Source: Lumbricus rubellus (taxonomy: Eukaryota > Annelida > Clitellata > Crassiclitellata > Lumbricidae). Taken from it: a DNA stretch of 64,000 nucleotides. Where the stretch lies: the NCBI GenBank assembly GCA_945859605.1, contig OX243816.1, positions 40,599,325 through 40,663,324 on the forward strand, read 5' to 3'. Every line of letters begins with the position of its first letter. Position 1 is the first letter of the stretch. Below are positions 33,956 through 44,887 of the stretch, piece by piece. Both the position numbers and the translations under genes were made by a program. The notes beneath the pieces are model-generated. The model saw nothing but the letters and a program-made list of their open reading frames with translations. It was not told the DNA's origin and ran no database searches.

Positions 33956-34245
33956 GTTCTTGAACTTGAACTTGAACTTGTTTATTGATCCCAAACAGAC
34001 AATTATGCATTCATAATAGTACACAAAGTGATTAATTACAGTTAACAATTGCGATAGTGAAGCTTAGAGTACAATCATTACTGTGAAATGTAGGGAGCAA
34101 TAGGCTACACGAAGGGAGTGATCCCGCTACTGGGGCCTATTTACCAAAGAAAAATTCTTCATTATAATATGATAATATGATAAATTTATGATAATAGATC
34201 AGGAAACAGATGGAAATGGTAGTATTACTTCTATGATACAATAAA
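33956..34245 (-). mobile_element. LINE/SINE 3' end with (TTCAAG)n tail
   Basis: On the minus strand the sequence ends GGGATCAATAAACAAG followed by three to four TTCAAG units, a common retroposon tail. The interval is absent from the same intron in gene E and C, so the insertion is private to D. No coding part was recognised. Confidence 0.6.
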
Positions 34246-34278
34246 CTGTAGAAAATAATATATTTCTGCATAGGAATA

Positions 34279-35132
34279 TCGTCGGTTGAGAATTATAAGG
34301 CTCTATGTCCAAAAAGTACTATTCCGAGATATTGCAATTTGAAAGTTCAACAATCTAGCACTCAAACGCTAATGAAAATATTGCAAATGTAAGTAAAGAA
34401 TTTAGTTCATTAGTCAATTAAATAACATTGTACATTGAAAAATTATGTGAATAAAACGTTAAAATATTTTTAAATAATTTTTTAAAGAAAGCCCCACGCC
34501 CCAAAATTGGACATAGAGCCTTATAATTCTCAATGCGAGGGCTGAACATTTTTTATTCCAGTTTGAAAGTTCAGCATTGAAGCACACAACCAATACTGAA
34601 AATATTACAAATTTAACTAACGGATTTAGTTCATTTGTCAATTAAGTAACATTGTACATTGAAAAAAGTTGTGAATAAAACGTAAAAACATTTTTTATGA
34701 TTTTTTTTAAGAAAGCCCCATGCCCAAAAATTGGACATAGAGCCCTATGAAAGTTTATGAAAGACACTCAATGTACAGAATGCGTGGGTCCAATTATTAT
34801 TAATAGATTGAGATCCCGTGACTTCTGTGCAGCGGTCTTATTTGCTGCATACCTATGTTATTCAAATCACGTGACTTGAACGCAGCGGTTTTATTTGCTG
34901 TTGGACATAGAGCCTTATAATTCTCAAAAAGATGAAAACTTTGCAGCGTAGATGTCTGTTGAAATGCATGGGACATAGAGCCTTTTAATTTAGTAAATAT
35001 CTCTTTTACTATTGAAGATCCAGCTTAGATTCTCACATGACATGATAGCCCTGAACAGGATCTACGTCATGGTACCAATAACTCAAAAATTTCAAAAAAT
35101 GGACATAGAGCCTTATAATTCTCAACCGACGA
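34279..35132. mobile_element. Mariner-like MITE (854 bp) with perfect 32-bp terminal repeats
   Basis: The left TIR is 34279-34310 and the right TIR 35101-35132, exact inverse repeats beginning TCGTCGGTTGAGAATT. TA dinucleotides flank both ends. The inner TIR motif GGACATAGAGCC is repeated about five more times inside, always in the same direction, and a ~190-bp segment (about 34328-34514) is duplicated at 34560-34745. There is no transposase. It lies in intron 3 of pseudogene D and is absent from C and E. Confidence 0.85.
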
Positions 35133-35702
35133 TATGTCTGCATAATTCAAGGAATTTCAGGAGAAAATTTAGTTGACCTGGATATCTTGATGGCCTGCTG
35201 TTCATTTACGCTCCGACACGAATTAGGTTACAATCAAACTAGTTCAGAAGAATGGTTGGATAATATACCTATGCATATATACATATATATATATATCATG
35301 AGAAATGAAATTAGGCCTAGGCTATACTCTTCAGTTGAGAACGAACCAAAGAGCAACATTTAGTAATGAACGCTCAAGTTTACATTAGTCTACGCATGAT
35401 CAGCTTAGAATTATGCCTATGCCTACTGGTTACTACTTTAAGAATTAGCCTATACCTCCTTAATGTTACGCATTTAGAGATTCAAGAAAATCACACAGGA
35501 CTCACCTGTATTGAAGGCGAAACAGTGGCCTAAAGTTGTAGGAATTGGGTCAAACCATGAGATATTGCATTCCTTTCCTGCCCATGTGCACTGAAATATT
35601 TAAATATTTTTTGCAGAGAACTTCTCTTTGGATTAATTGCAGCCTATACAAGTTAGCATTTAGTTGTTGCAGAAAGTCTATAATGATGCTCGAGTAAATG
35701 CT

Positions 35703-35924
35703 GTTTTTTTGTATGTGCACTTGTATAAATAGCGCCTCTGCAAGATTTCTACTACAGCGCGGACACTGAATCGGAGTTTCACGCCGAAGCGCTGAGCAAT
35801 TACGCTTATGTTATTGCGAGTGAAGTATTTTCCCCAAGATCTCTGCGCGTCTTTGAGGTGGATTCGAACCTGCAACCCTTCGACTGCCAGGCAACGAGCA
35901 TACCCACTACTCCTCCGCGCCCCA
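35703..35924 (-). mobile_element. tRNA-derived SINE, copy 1 (in D intron 2)
   Basis: Read on the minus strand it starts TGGGGCGCGGAGGAGTAGTG, a tRNA-like head with A-box features, and carries an exact B-box GGTTCGAATCC (35860-35870). It ends in an AGCGC(C/T)-type module and an A-rich tail. The same insertion is in gene E (44913-45127). Gene C has the empty site near 27650. Confidence 0.83.
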
Positions 35925-36524
35925 CTGTGCATTGTGCACCATCACTGATGTGTCTTGTCTTTTTTATTGACCATGCGAGTCATTAAGCGGGTATCCGATC
36001 AATGCTAGAAAAACATTAGGCCTATCTGTAATAGACATAGATAGCCTATAGGTCTACGAATGCGTTTGCGAAAATTCAGAACAATGTAATAACTTGCGGA
36101 AATGCATTAGTGCCATTAGTACGATCAGAATCGTCCTCTGATAAAAGGTCTAAACCAGCTTTTAGACCATTCAATCATTCAATTTCAAGTCAATATTTAG
36201 TCTGCAACATTATCCCATAGAAATAGTAAATGGGAACGTAAACAGGCTGCATAGTGATGCAAAAAATAAAAGGACGATCAAATTGCTCCAAAAACAGCAA
36301 ATTCTTGAAAATTCTTGAGGAGCTAAAAGGGCAAATGGAACCTTGAAAACAGCTTAGTTTTATAGCGCTTTGAGGCAGTTGTGACTAACATTAAGTTAGT
36401 CGAATTGTAGCAGCTTCACTTGTATCATCAACAAAGATGTGAACAACTACAATTGCTCACTATTTGCAAACCAAAGTCATAAACAATTTGTGATAATATG
36501 CATGAAAATAAAATCTCATTTCAG

Positions 36525-37240
36525 CTAAATGCGATTCATTCCCTTTTGCCAGCCAATAAGCCGAAACGGCGCCATTGAAGTGATATCCGATAGCAGTAAT
36601 CCGTTGATGATAATTAATTGGAAGGTGAAGCCCTTATACTGTGCCCTCTGTTCTCTTGGTCCACATTGTCTCTCTGGTCCCCTTATTCTTCTAGTCCTTC
36701 TGGGCTCTTGTTGCGACAGTAAAAACTGGTTCTGGTTATCTTGCCTTCCAGATCCTGGGTCCGTGGCTGGACCCAGGAGCTGGAATAGCATTCCAATTTC
36801 AATGCACACTGTACCGGTACCTATTAACAAACCATTGAAGTCCAAAGGCGTATCGTTTGCTCTCGATATGAAATGGAAGTGGGACTGAAGATATCAATTC
36901 TCTGCTCAAGTAGAATTTAGATTGATAATAAATAATTTTTGCGTAAATAGAAGCTGGATTAATGGCAATTATGAACATCGGTAGACCGTAGACTGGCTAT
37001 CTATCAACGCATCAAGCCCATGAATTTACCAGCCTGACGTATAGTTTAACATATTCACATGCATTATTCAGTTTACTATCAGTTTTAATTTTAAAATTAG
37101 TCAAATTACTCGAGTCTTACAAAGGAGTGCTACGAGCCCTTTCTCTATGCTCGGAACATGAAAACGTACTGTAAAACGAAGTAATTTAAGTAAATTGCCT
37201 AATAATATGTAGATATATTATTTTCTTAGCCAACTATCGT
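36525..37240. other. D/E-specific insertion in intron 2, copy in D, with a ~106-codon minus frame
   Basis: This block is absent from gene C intron 2 and nearly identical to 45770-46480 in E. The minus frame 36525-36845 encodes a basic stretch (PRRTRRIRGPERQCGPREQR) that faintly recalls the N-terminal arginine-rich part of PIF/Harbinger nucleases. I could not find the rest of such a protein or terminal repeats. Probably a transposon fragment. Confidence 0.45.
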
Positions 37241-37488
37241 ATAAATAGGCCTACCATGACAACACTGCTCGTGTATGGCTGAGATAAATTCAGTCGAATT
37301 TCTTCCCACTGTTCAGACGTCTTGTTGAACTGAATAAACTGAGACAGATTTGGCTTAGTCCATTCAGTCACCGGAAAAGGTGGAAACATTAATAGCAGCA
37401 TTTCGTCCAAACCTGTAAGTGATTAAAATGTTTTGTCATGAAAAGTCGCTATTCAAACTTGCGTCTTCGAAATGAAATTTAATTTACG

Positions 37489-37790
37489 TATTGTATTGTA
37501 TCTATAAATTTATAAAGCGCCTCTCACAGTGCACACCAATCAGAGACGCTCCCAGTACGTTAGACCAAGAGAGAGAAAAATAGTCTTGAGACACCGAAAA
37601 GAGGCATTTGGCCCACCAGTTAATATGGAGGAACGCGTTGAAGGAGGAAGCTGGTTCCACAATGCCGGGCCAATGAGAGCAAAGGCACGCATTTTAGCCA
37701 AGGCAGTCCTAACTCGCGGGACGAAGAGATCATGCCGATCAAAGGAGCGTAGCGGGCGAAGAGAAGTGGCCCAGGTCGGCAGATGGATGA
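37489..37790 (-). mobile_element. L2/CR1-like LINE 3' fragment, copy in D intron 1
   Basis: It matches the last part of the LINE at 19027-20105: TTTATAAAGCGCCTCTC, GACGCTCCCAGTACGTTAGA, AACTCGCGGGACGAAGAG. The tail is (ATTGT)n. It is shared with gene E (46726-47030) and absent from C. The plus frame across it is an artefact. Confidence 0.8.
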
Positions 37791-38614
37791 GTAGGATACG
37801 TAGGCTAGGCCTAAGCTATTTTAAACAAGATTTGCTTCGCTTAGCAAAACAGGGCAATGTCACATTCGTTGCTTCGATTCAGCGACGGTTCAAAAACAAT
37901 ATCAATTTAATAATTTAATGTGTCATTGGCCACGTCACTGCGTATGCATACATTGCGATGAATGTTGCGACAGATTATTATTTATGTCTAGAGCACACCT
38001 CGTGACCTCCTCCCTAGGCCTCCTATAGTTAAAAACCCCATGCACAGTTATTGAAAGCAACTGTATCATCGGTATCAATGTTAACGGAAATTGTGGAAAG
38101 GAAAACTAAAGACAACATCTAATAGGACCTAACAATCAGCAAACAGCAAGCATAGCAACTACAATAAATGTCTAATAATTTTAAGATCTTTACAGTAATT
38201 TGGCTGTCCAACATGATACCACTTCTGACAATAATCAATTGACTCACCATATTGTTTCGCAACAGATTTCCTTACTGTATTTTCATTGCATATTGTAATC
38301 TGTGGAAACTTGAGTTCCTGCGCTGGAACGATATCGGTTACTGTTTGAGCTGGATAACTCCAAAAGAAACGTATACGCTCCTGTATCTGATATGTCGCTA
38401 ATCCAAAGCTAAACAACAGCAGCGTCGCCCATATTGCCTTATTTAGACAATGGGTTGAACAATCTGCTAAGTTCCGGACTCCTATGATAGACACTTCACC
38501 GGCAAAATCCCTTATTTTCGCTTGAATAAGCTTATTACTGTCGACCAATCTCTTTCCACATTTACCATTCTCCAACTCTGCGTTGTGCACGTGTATACGT
38601 CTTTTGGTCATCAT

Positions 38615-39982
38615 GAAGAAAACTTTAATTTCGCCTGACTTAAACGTTTATCAAATTATCACAAGGACTAAACGTTCGCGTTTTCAAACCCAATAAGTAG
38701 GCCTACTACTCACCGGCCTTAACAGGCCTACTAGACTTACTCGCCGACCAAAGTGATGAAAATGGCGACAGTTCTAGGCATGCTCAAGAATATATCTTTT
38801 CATGGTCAGTACACATAATTATTTAGAACTTCATCTAGAAGCTATTCAGCCCACAGAATCATTAAAAGGCGATGTTTTATAACCTGTTGTGCTCAGAAAT
38901 TGACATTCCTGTATGACTGATGGCAATGTTATTTGTTGGCCTATGATAGGCCTATTTCTGTCGTCATGAATAGTAGGCCAGCCTACTAAGACATATTGAC
39001 GCGAAGATCCTTGTGCATATAATGTAAGCATCACTGTTAAATAGCCATCAGTGTAACGTGCTCCCGTGAACGCCTATGTCAACTGAACACTAATGCTTTG
39101 TGAGTCGATGGTAAATGATTAGGCGACACACATTGTCTAAAATAGTTTTCCGGTAATAGTAGGTCTATTTAACCTAGGTCTATATTGCGTCCCATTTAAA
39201 TAATTTGTCCGGTTAAAGCATGTGTGTCGTTCTTGCAAAGTTAGTTATTGAAACACGGAAGCACACCTTCATTACCGTGATTGATAAGGAAAAATAATTG
39301 TGAAGACAACCACAAATAGGCCTACTCTTATGATTTAAATGTTATTCTTTATTTTAATGTTGCTTTCCGTCATCTTATTTTTTGTCAGACTGGCATGGGG
39401 GAGTTTATCAGGGGATAGGGGGGCTAAGCCCTTCAAGAAGGCTTAGATTCAGCTTTTTACCATGAAAACTGTATCTTTTCCGGGCTTAGCCCCCAGAAAG
39501 ACATTAGCCCCCCCCCCCAAGAACGTAAACCAAACTCCGCCCATGGAGACTGGAAACTGCGTCGGTAAAATCGTGTCAAGTTAAGGCAAGCAGGTCTGTC
39601 GTGCAAGTAAATCTAGTCGTTGAAACACGGAAGCACACCTTCATTACCGTGATTCATAAGAAAAAGTAATTATTGTGAACGACAACCACAAATACTCTTA
39701 TGATTTAAATGTTATTTTTTATTTCAGCCAACTGAAAAAGCGCACTTAACAAATATCTAATCCATGAAGTGAAAAATTGTCCGTCTAAAAATGGCGTATA
39801 GAACGGTTTCGTCTCGTCCAAGTAAAGCTAAATTGACGGACTCTACTGCTAAGTTTACAGTTTCTCGAACAGGTTTTTATTTGTGAATCAAAAGACGCAG
39901 CTTGCATGGCGTCACAGTGTGAGTTATAGCCGTCACTACGATTTTGTTTGTGAGATCACTAATGACGTATAACCGACGCATT
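38615..39982. other. Intergenic region: 5' flank of D, 3' flank of gene E, with duplication breakpoint
   Basis: 38615-39100 copies the 5' flank of C. A segment with AACACGGAAGCACACCTTCA occurs twice, near 39250 and 39621, bracketing a small MITE (39394-39545). This looks like the join left by unequal exchange between array units. Confidence 0.6.
39394..39545. mobile_element. hAT-like MITE (152 bp)
   Basis: The ends are CATGGGGGAGTTT and, inverted, CATGGGCGGAGTTT. The flanking octamers are cagactgg (39386-39393) and gagactgg (39546-39553). The interior is rich in CTAAGCCC/GGGCTTAG. The corresponding position near 48655 looks empty. Confidence 0.75.
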
Positions 39983-42900
39983 TCAAATGGTAACAGCTGG
40001 AACAATGACGTTGTCAGGAGCAGGCGGCTTCACGGGTCGAATGCCGCCAGTCAGAAGACGTATTCCGAATTCTAGAACTTCATAGACAGTCAGCAGCGTT
40101 GCTCCAAGTAGAAGGCCAAGAGCTCCTCCGATATCGCTCAACAGAGCCATGAATGAGTAAGCTGAAACCACCGTGATCTCCTTGTACTCCATGGTGGAAA
40201 AGAAAATCTCCAGATTTATATATTCTCGTGCCGCAAAGCCTTTAGGTGGAGGCACGATCAGATCTGCAAAAGACGTGTCGACAAGAGCGGAGAAGGCTTC
40301 GGAGACAGCCGCTTGTGATATGACGAGGTTGTACTTGTTCGAATGGCACTGCGATGGACATACACACTTTTTCAGACCTACCTCATCACTCACGTACTCA
40401 GTTAGAACCATCGAAGTGCAGGTATACATCTGCAGGTAATCGCAAACTGGAGCGTCCCCTAAAAACCAGAACGCATTTCTACACGTGCAGAATCAAGTAA
40501 TTGTTTGCAAACAAATTGTAAGGGTTTAACATTATTATGTAGCATTCTTCGTACACAGTTAGAAAAATTACTAAAATCTGTAACAGTACTTGCACAAGGA
40601 ATATTCAAAGAAGGACTGAATCTGGATCGATATTTTTCAACATTCAGGTGAAACGCAGAAACATCAGCCTATAATTATAGCCTAGGTCTCCCCAGGTACT
40701 GATTAAAAGCCTAAGAGAAATAGCTAAAGTTGAGGAGACGCAATTTAGAGCCGAATGCATTCTTCACTCTTCAGATGTAGCTGTGGATGTTTGAGGGCGT
40801 GAGTGTGATCGAGTACAAATGCACGCTTGTTTGCGTTAGTATGCTTATGTCGATGTGAAGATACTGTGTAGGTCTATCATACGTATGTAACTATGTATGC
40901 ATGTATCTATGTATGCACGTACCGATGTACATGTATGTAAGCCTAGGCCTAAAAGTCTATAATTATGTGTCAGTACCTTCACATCCATGTAGGCAGGAAT
41001 GTAGGTGGCTAGGTACGCACACGTGAATCAAAATTGAAATATAAATAGGCTATCCAAATAATAATTATATGGGAAACATTCAGAATTTAGGTATAGGCCT
41101 ATCCCTATAAACTGAAAAGCCTAGAGTTTGTTAGAAACAAAACGCAAAAATCTACGTTTTCAATGAAAACACGATGTCGGTTGATTTATGCTAGACACGA
41201 GAATGTATTACCTTTCATATACCATAATTTGCACTGACATTTTCCGATGACATACGTAGCTTCACAATCGGCAAAACACGCCGATAGGGTATATCCCGGA
41301 GTATCCAAACATTTGCCATAAGGCGGAGGAACTTGGTTCAACTAGAAGTATACAACAATAATAACTTTTAAAAATTCTTCATTTCTCTAGCAGCCCTTCA
41401 AGCTCTCTACTGGCATTTCCGTATATATGCCTAAGGGGGCCTACATAAATGACGTCACGCAATTTACGACGATTTTTGACTCCTCCCCTCGTCACGGGTC
41501 AACAATACAATCATAAGAGATCTAGCAAGGGACCGTCACAAATCGTCATAAATCGTCACAGATGTATGACCCCTCCCCTGCCACTAGGCGCATGACTTCA
41601 TTATTTTTTGTAGGTCCCTTAGTAGACAATTGCATGATTGAGCATGTTTGATCATTGCAAACTTATTGCATCTGAGGTGTTAGTGCATATTTTTATTATT
41701 GAACACAAAATATCAAATCAAGTAATGCCCAAAATGGAACTTTGTTCAAGCCTAAGGCGAAATCATCTGACCTAATAGCAGTAATTGGTCTCGAAAACCC
41801 ACTGACAACTCTTACCCAAAAGTTCTATTTTTTTCACATCGCTCCGAGCTTTACTCAGAGTCTCAGCTCAGAATAATATATTGCGCTTTAAGCTTCTGTG
41901 TACCTGGTAGTCTATTGGTTTGGTCTGTAAAACACGAATGAAAAGTTTACAGCCTCATATATTTTGCACTGTCAATCGCTTGATTAACAGACTGTTCTAG
42001 AAATGTTCTTCATTCTATGCATGCCATAAAACGTGGTCCTAATAACAAACAAAAAGCTAATCGACTACATACTTTTTCTTGAGAAATAGCAACAGCCACC
42101 GTAAAACCAGGTGAGGTTCTGAAGGCTGATTCTTTCATTAAAGGAATTTCTTCAGGATCATGAATCAGAACCTTTAGCAGAAAAACAGCTTTCTCTAGAT
42201 TTTAAACAGCCAATAATCAAACTATTAGCATATAAAAAAGACAATACCAATGAAAAGCAATAGAAGTAATTGTTCAAAACGGTTGACAAAATGCAGTTCA
42301 TTATCTAGGACTGCAGGGAATTTTCCAGTTATAACGCAGATATTTTAAATGAAGTAAATCTTCGTGAGTCAGAAAGCAATATTCATATATCGATCGTGTG
42401 GAACAGGGTTTTTAGGGTGCAGTTGTACACATAATGTGCAATTCTAAATAGATTTGTGCAGTTGTATAAGCACTTCTGGTTTAAAAGGTCGTTTTATTCC
42501 GATTGGGAGTGATTTACTATGGAGGATGGAAAAGGAAAGAAGTGGTGGTGCAGTTCTAAAAATTCCTTAAAAACAGCCCTGGTGTGAAACGGCAAAGGCA
42601 TGTTACTTTACTCTTAGAATTTTGCAGTGCGTGTGATCCGTGTTTCTATTACCGTGTCTACATAATCATAGTGTGATGACAAACAAAGTTGAGGTAAGTT
42701 ATATGCACCATTTACCTTACCCTAAATCCAGCAGATGGTGAAATCTGTACGAGATATTCCTGCTGGTCGACAAACAGTAAGATCTGTGCACCGTATGTTG
42801 ATCCAGGACGTTTCGCAGTCAGATTGAGCCGAGCTTTGAACATACACATCAGCACGAATAGTTACAGATCCTTCTTTTTGTCAGCTGCTCTTATATGCCC

Positions 42901-43108
42901 GAATGGTTCTACTTTTACAATGCAATAAATTGTAGAAAATAATATATTTCTGCATAGGAATAATTATGTCTACGTATTTCAAGGAATTTCAGGAGAATTT
43001 AGTTGACCTGGATATCTTGATAGCCTACTGTTCATTTACGCTCCGACACGAATAAGATTAGCCTATACTATCAAACTAGTTCAGAAGAATGGTTGGATAA
43101 TATGCCTA

Positions 43109-43146
<38 letters not shown>

Positions 43147-44806
43147 GAGAAATTAAATTATACTCTTCAGTTGAGAACTAACCAAAGAGCAACATTTTGT
43201 ATTGAACGCTCAAGCTTAGGATTACGCATGAGTAGCTTAGAATTATGCCTGTGCCTACTGGTTACTACTTCAAGGATTAGCCTACCTGCTTAATATTACG
43301 CATTTAAAGATTCAAAAAATCATACGGGTCTAACCTGTATTGAAAGCGACACAGTGGCCGTAATTCGTTGGAATTGGGTCAAACCATGAGATATTGCATT
43401 CCTTTCCTGCCCAAGTGCTCTGAAATATTCAAATATTTTTTGCAGAGAACTTCTCTTTGGATTAAGTGCAGCCTACACAAGTTAGGCCTAACATGCAATT
43501 GTTGCAATAAGTATGTAATAATCCTACTAGTCCTGGGCACGACGTTAAACTGCATCCATCCTCTGCCACAGGGAACCAACAAAGTTCCTGTGCCCATGGG
43601 CGCCCGCACATAGGGGCAAGGGGGGGCACTTGCCCCCCCTGGAAAATGGAAATCTATTTTTTTCTAACTATTATTTTGAGTTTTTAACAAATTTCTTCGC
43701 ATTAAGTCACTAATTGTTCAAATAATACACACAGTGAAAGTCAGAAATCTATGTTTAGAAATCTCAATAAAAATAAAAATGCCTTTAATTTTCTGCCTTC
43801 CATTTTCTAGCTCTTGCTAAAAAAATGTAGCATTGAACATAGGTTTTTAACCCTCCAGCGGGTGCTCATGCAAATATAACCTTCTCGATTGGAACCTGGC
43901 TGTAATGCAAGCTTTCACAACCGCACAAAAATTAATTATCAATAAATTACACTAAAACGTTATGTGCAAAATTCTCAACAGGACACTGAAATTACGTTAG
44001 GAGACCTGCTTATTCTTCAACTGATACGTATATTCGTTTCTGTTCATTTATTCATTCATTCATTCATTCATTCATTCATTCATTCATTCATTCTATGGAC
44101 ATTTATAGCACCCCGTCAGGTGCCAATTTTTAACATCAACTATTTGATTTGAAAATTGATTTGAAAATTTCTTCGCACTAAAGAAACTGTTGATATCAAA
44201 AATGATATAGGCCAACAATATGAAACTGAGAAAATTTGCATCAAGAAACCTCTTTGAAAAATGTCCATGTTCTTAATTTTCAGTTTTGCATTTTTCAACC
44301 TATTGCAACAACAAAATTTAATGGTAACCACTGAAAAATTTTTGCCCCCTCCTGCGAAAATTTCTGCGGGCGCCCATGCCTGTGCCGGTCCTAAGCCCGG
44401 ACAAAAGGAGGAAGGTTTGCCAGATGAGTGGCGATACGCTGGCAGTGAAAAACCAAGACGATTGTAATCCGCAAAAACCACGACACAGGTGACATAGATA
44501 CCCAGATGCTTCAAGGTGTCATGATGTGAAGCAGACATGCACAGGTCGGTCAGGACAGACCGATGGAGAGAGTCGGGGAGAAAGCATGGGACACAACGGG
44601 CATTGACCCACGTTGTCCTTCATGCCTCTTTTTCACGATTCTCTTCAATCGGACAATGTGGTCTAGATGCTCCAAGATGTTATTGGTATGGAGCAGACCT
44701 GCTGACCGTACCGGTTGAAGCTGGGCAACATGGCACGAGACAGACTCAGACAGAGAGTGGCATCGGACTCCTACGGGCATTGAGCCCAAGGTTATTGATG
44801 ATGGTG

Positions 44807-44887
<81 letters not shown>

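Larger units (their letters stand above)
31043..38614 (-). pseudogene. ASIC/ENaC-like channel pseudogene D (7 recognisable exons, several lesions)
   Basis: Exon remnants: 38248-38614, 37255-37412, 35506-35590, 33773-33886, 33127-33225, 32265-32397 and 31043-31522. The first three are intact. Exon 4 has one extra base near 33787 (114 nt instead of 113), which leads to TAG at 33774-33776. At exon 5 the acceptor AAAG is now AAGG (33226-33227), moving the AG by one base. Exon 6 carries three extra bases that create an in-frame TAA at 32308-32310. Exon 7 has a 4-nt insertion around 31277-31288. Each alone would truncate the protein before TM2. It is otherwise close to gene E. Assembly error could explain one indel but hardly all four. 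Residual transcription from the intact 5' end is possible. Confidence 0.9.

Noticed and set aside
35850..35924. A tRNA gene
   Set aside because: A-box and B-box are present, but the sequence cannot be completed as a cloverleaf by eye and continues into a SINE body with a LINE-like tail; the same holds for the other two copies.
37529..37918. 129-codon plus frame and its copy at 46768-47172
   Set aside because: It is the antisense of an L2-like LINE 3' end; conservation is explained by the recent duplication.
38159..38247. Extension of channel exon 1 (…GESIDYCQKWYQVGQPNYC) as coding in D, and its counterpart in E
   Set aside because: This is read-through past a good donor (GTGAGT); all paralogs splice at the phase-1 donor and the following exon fits only that.
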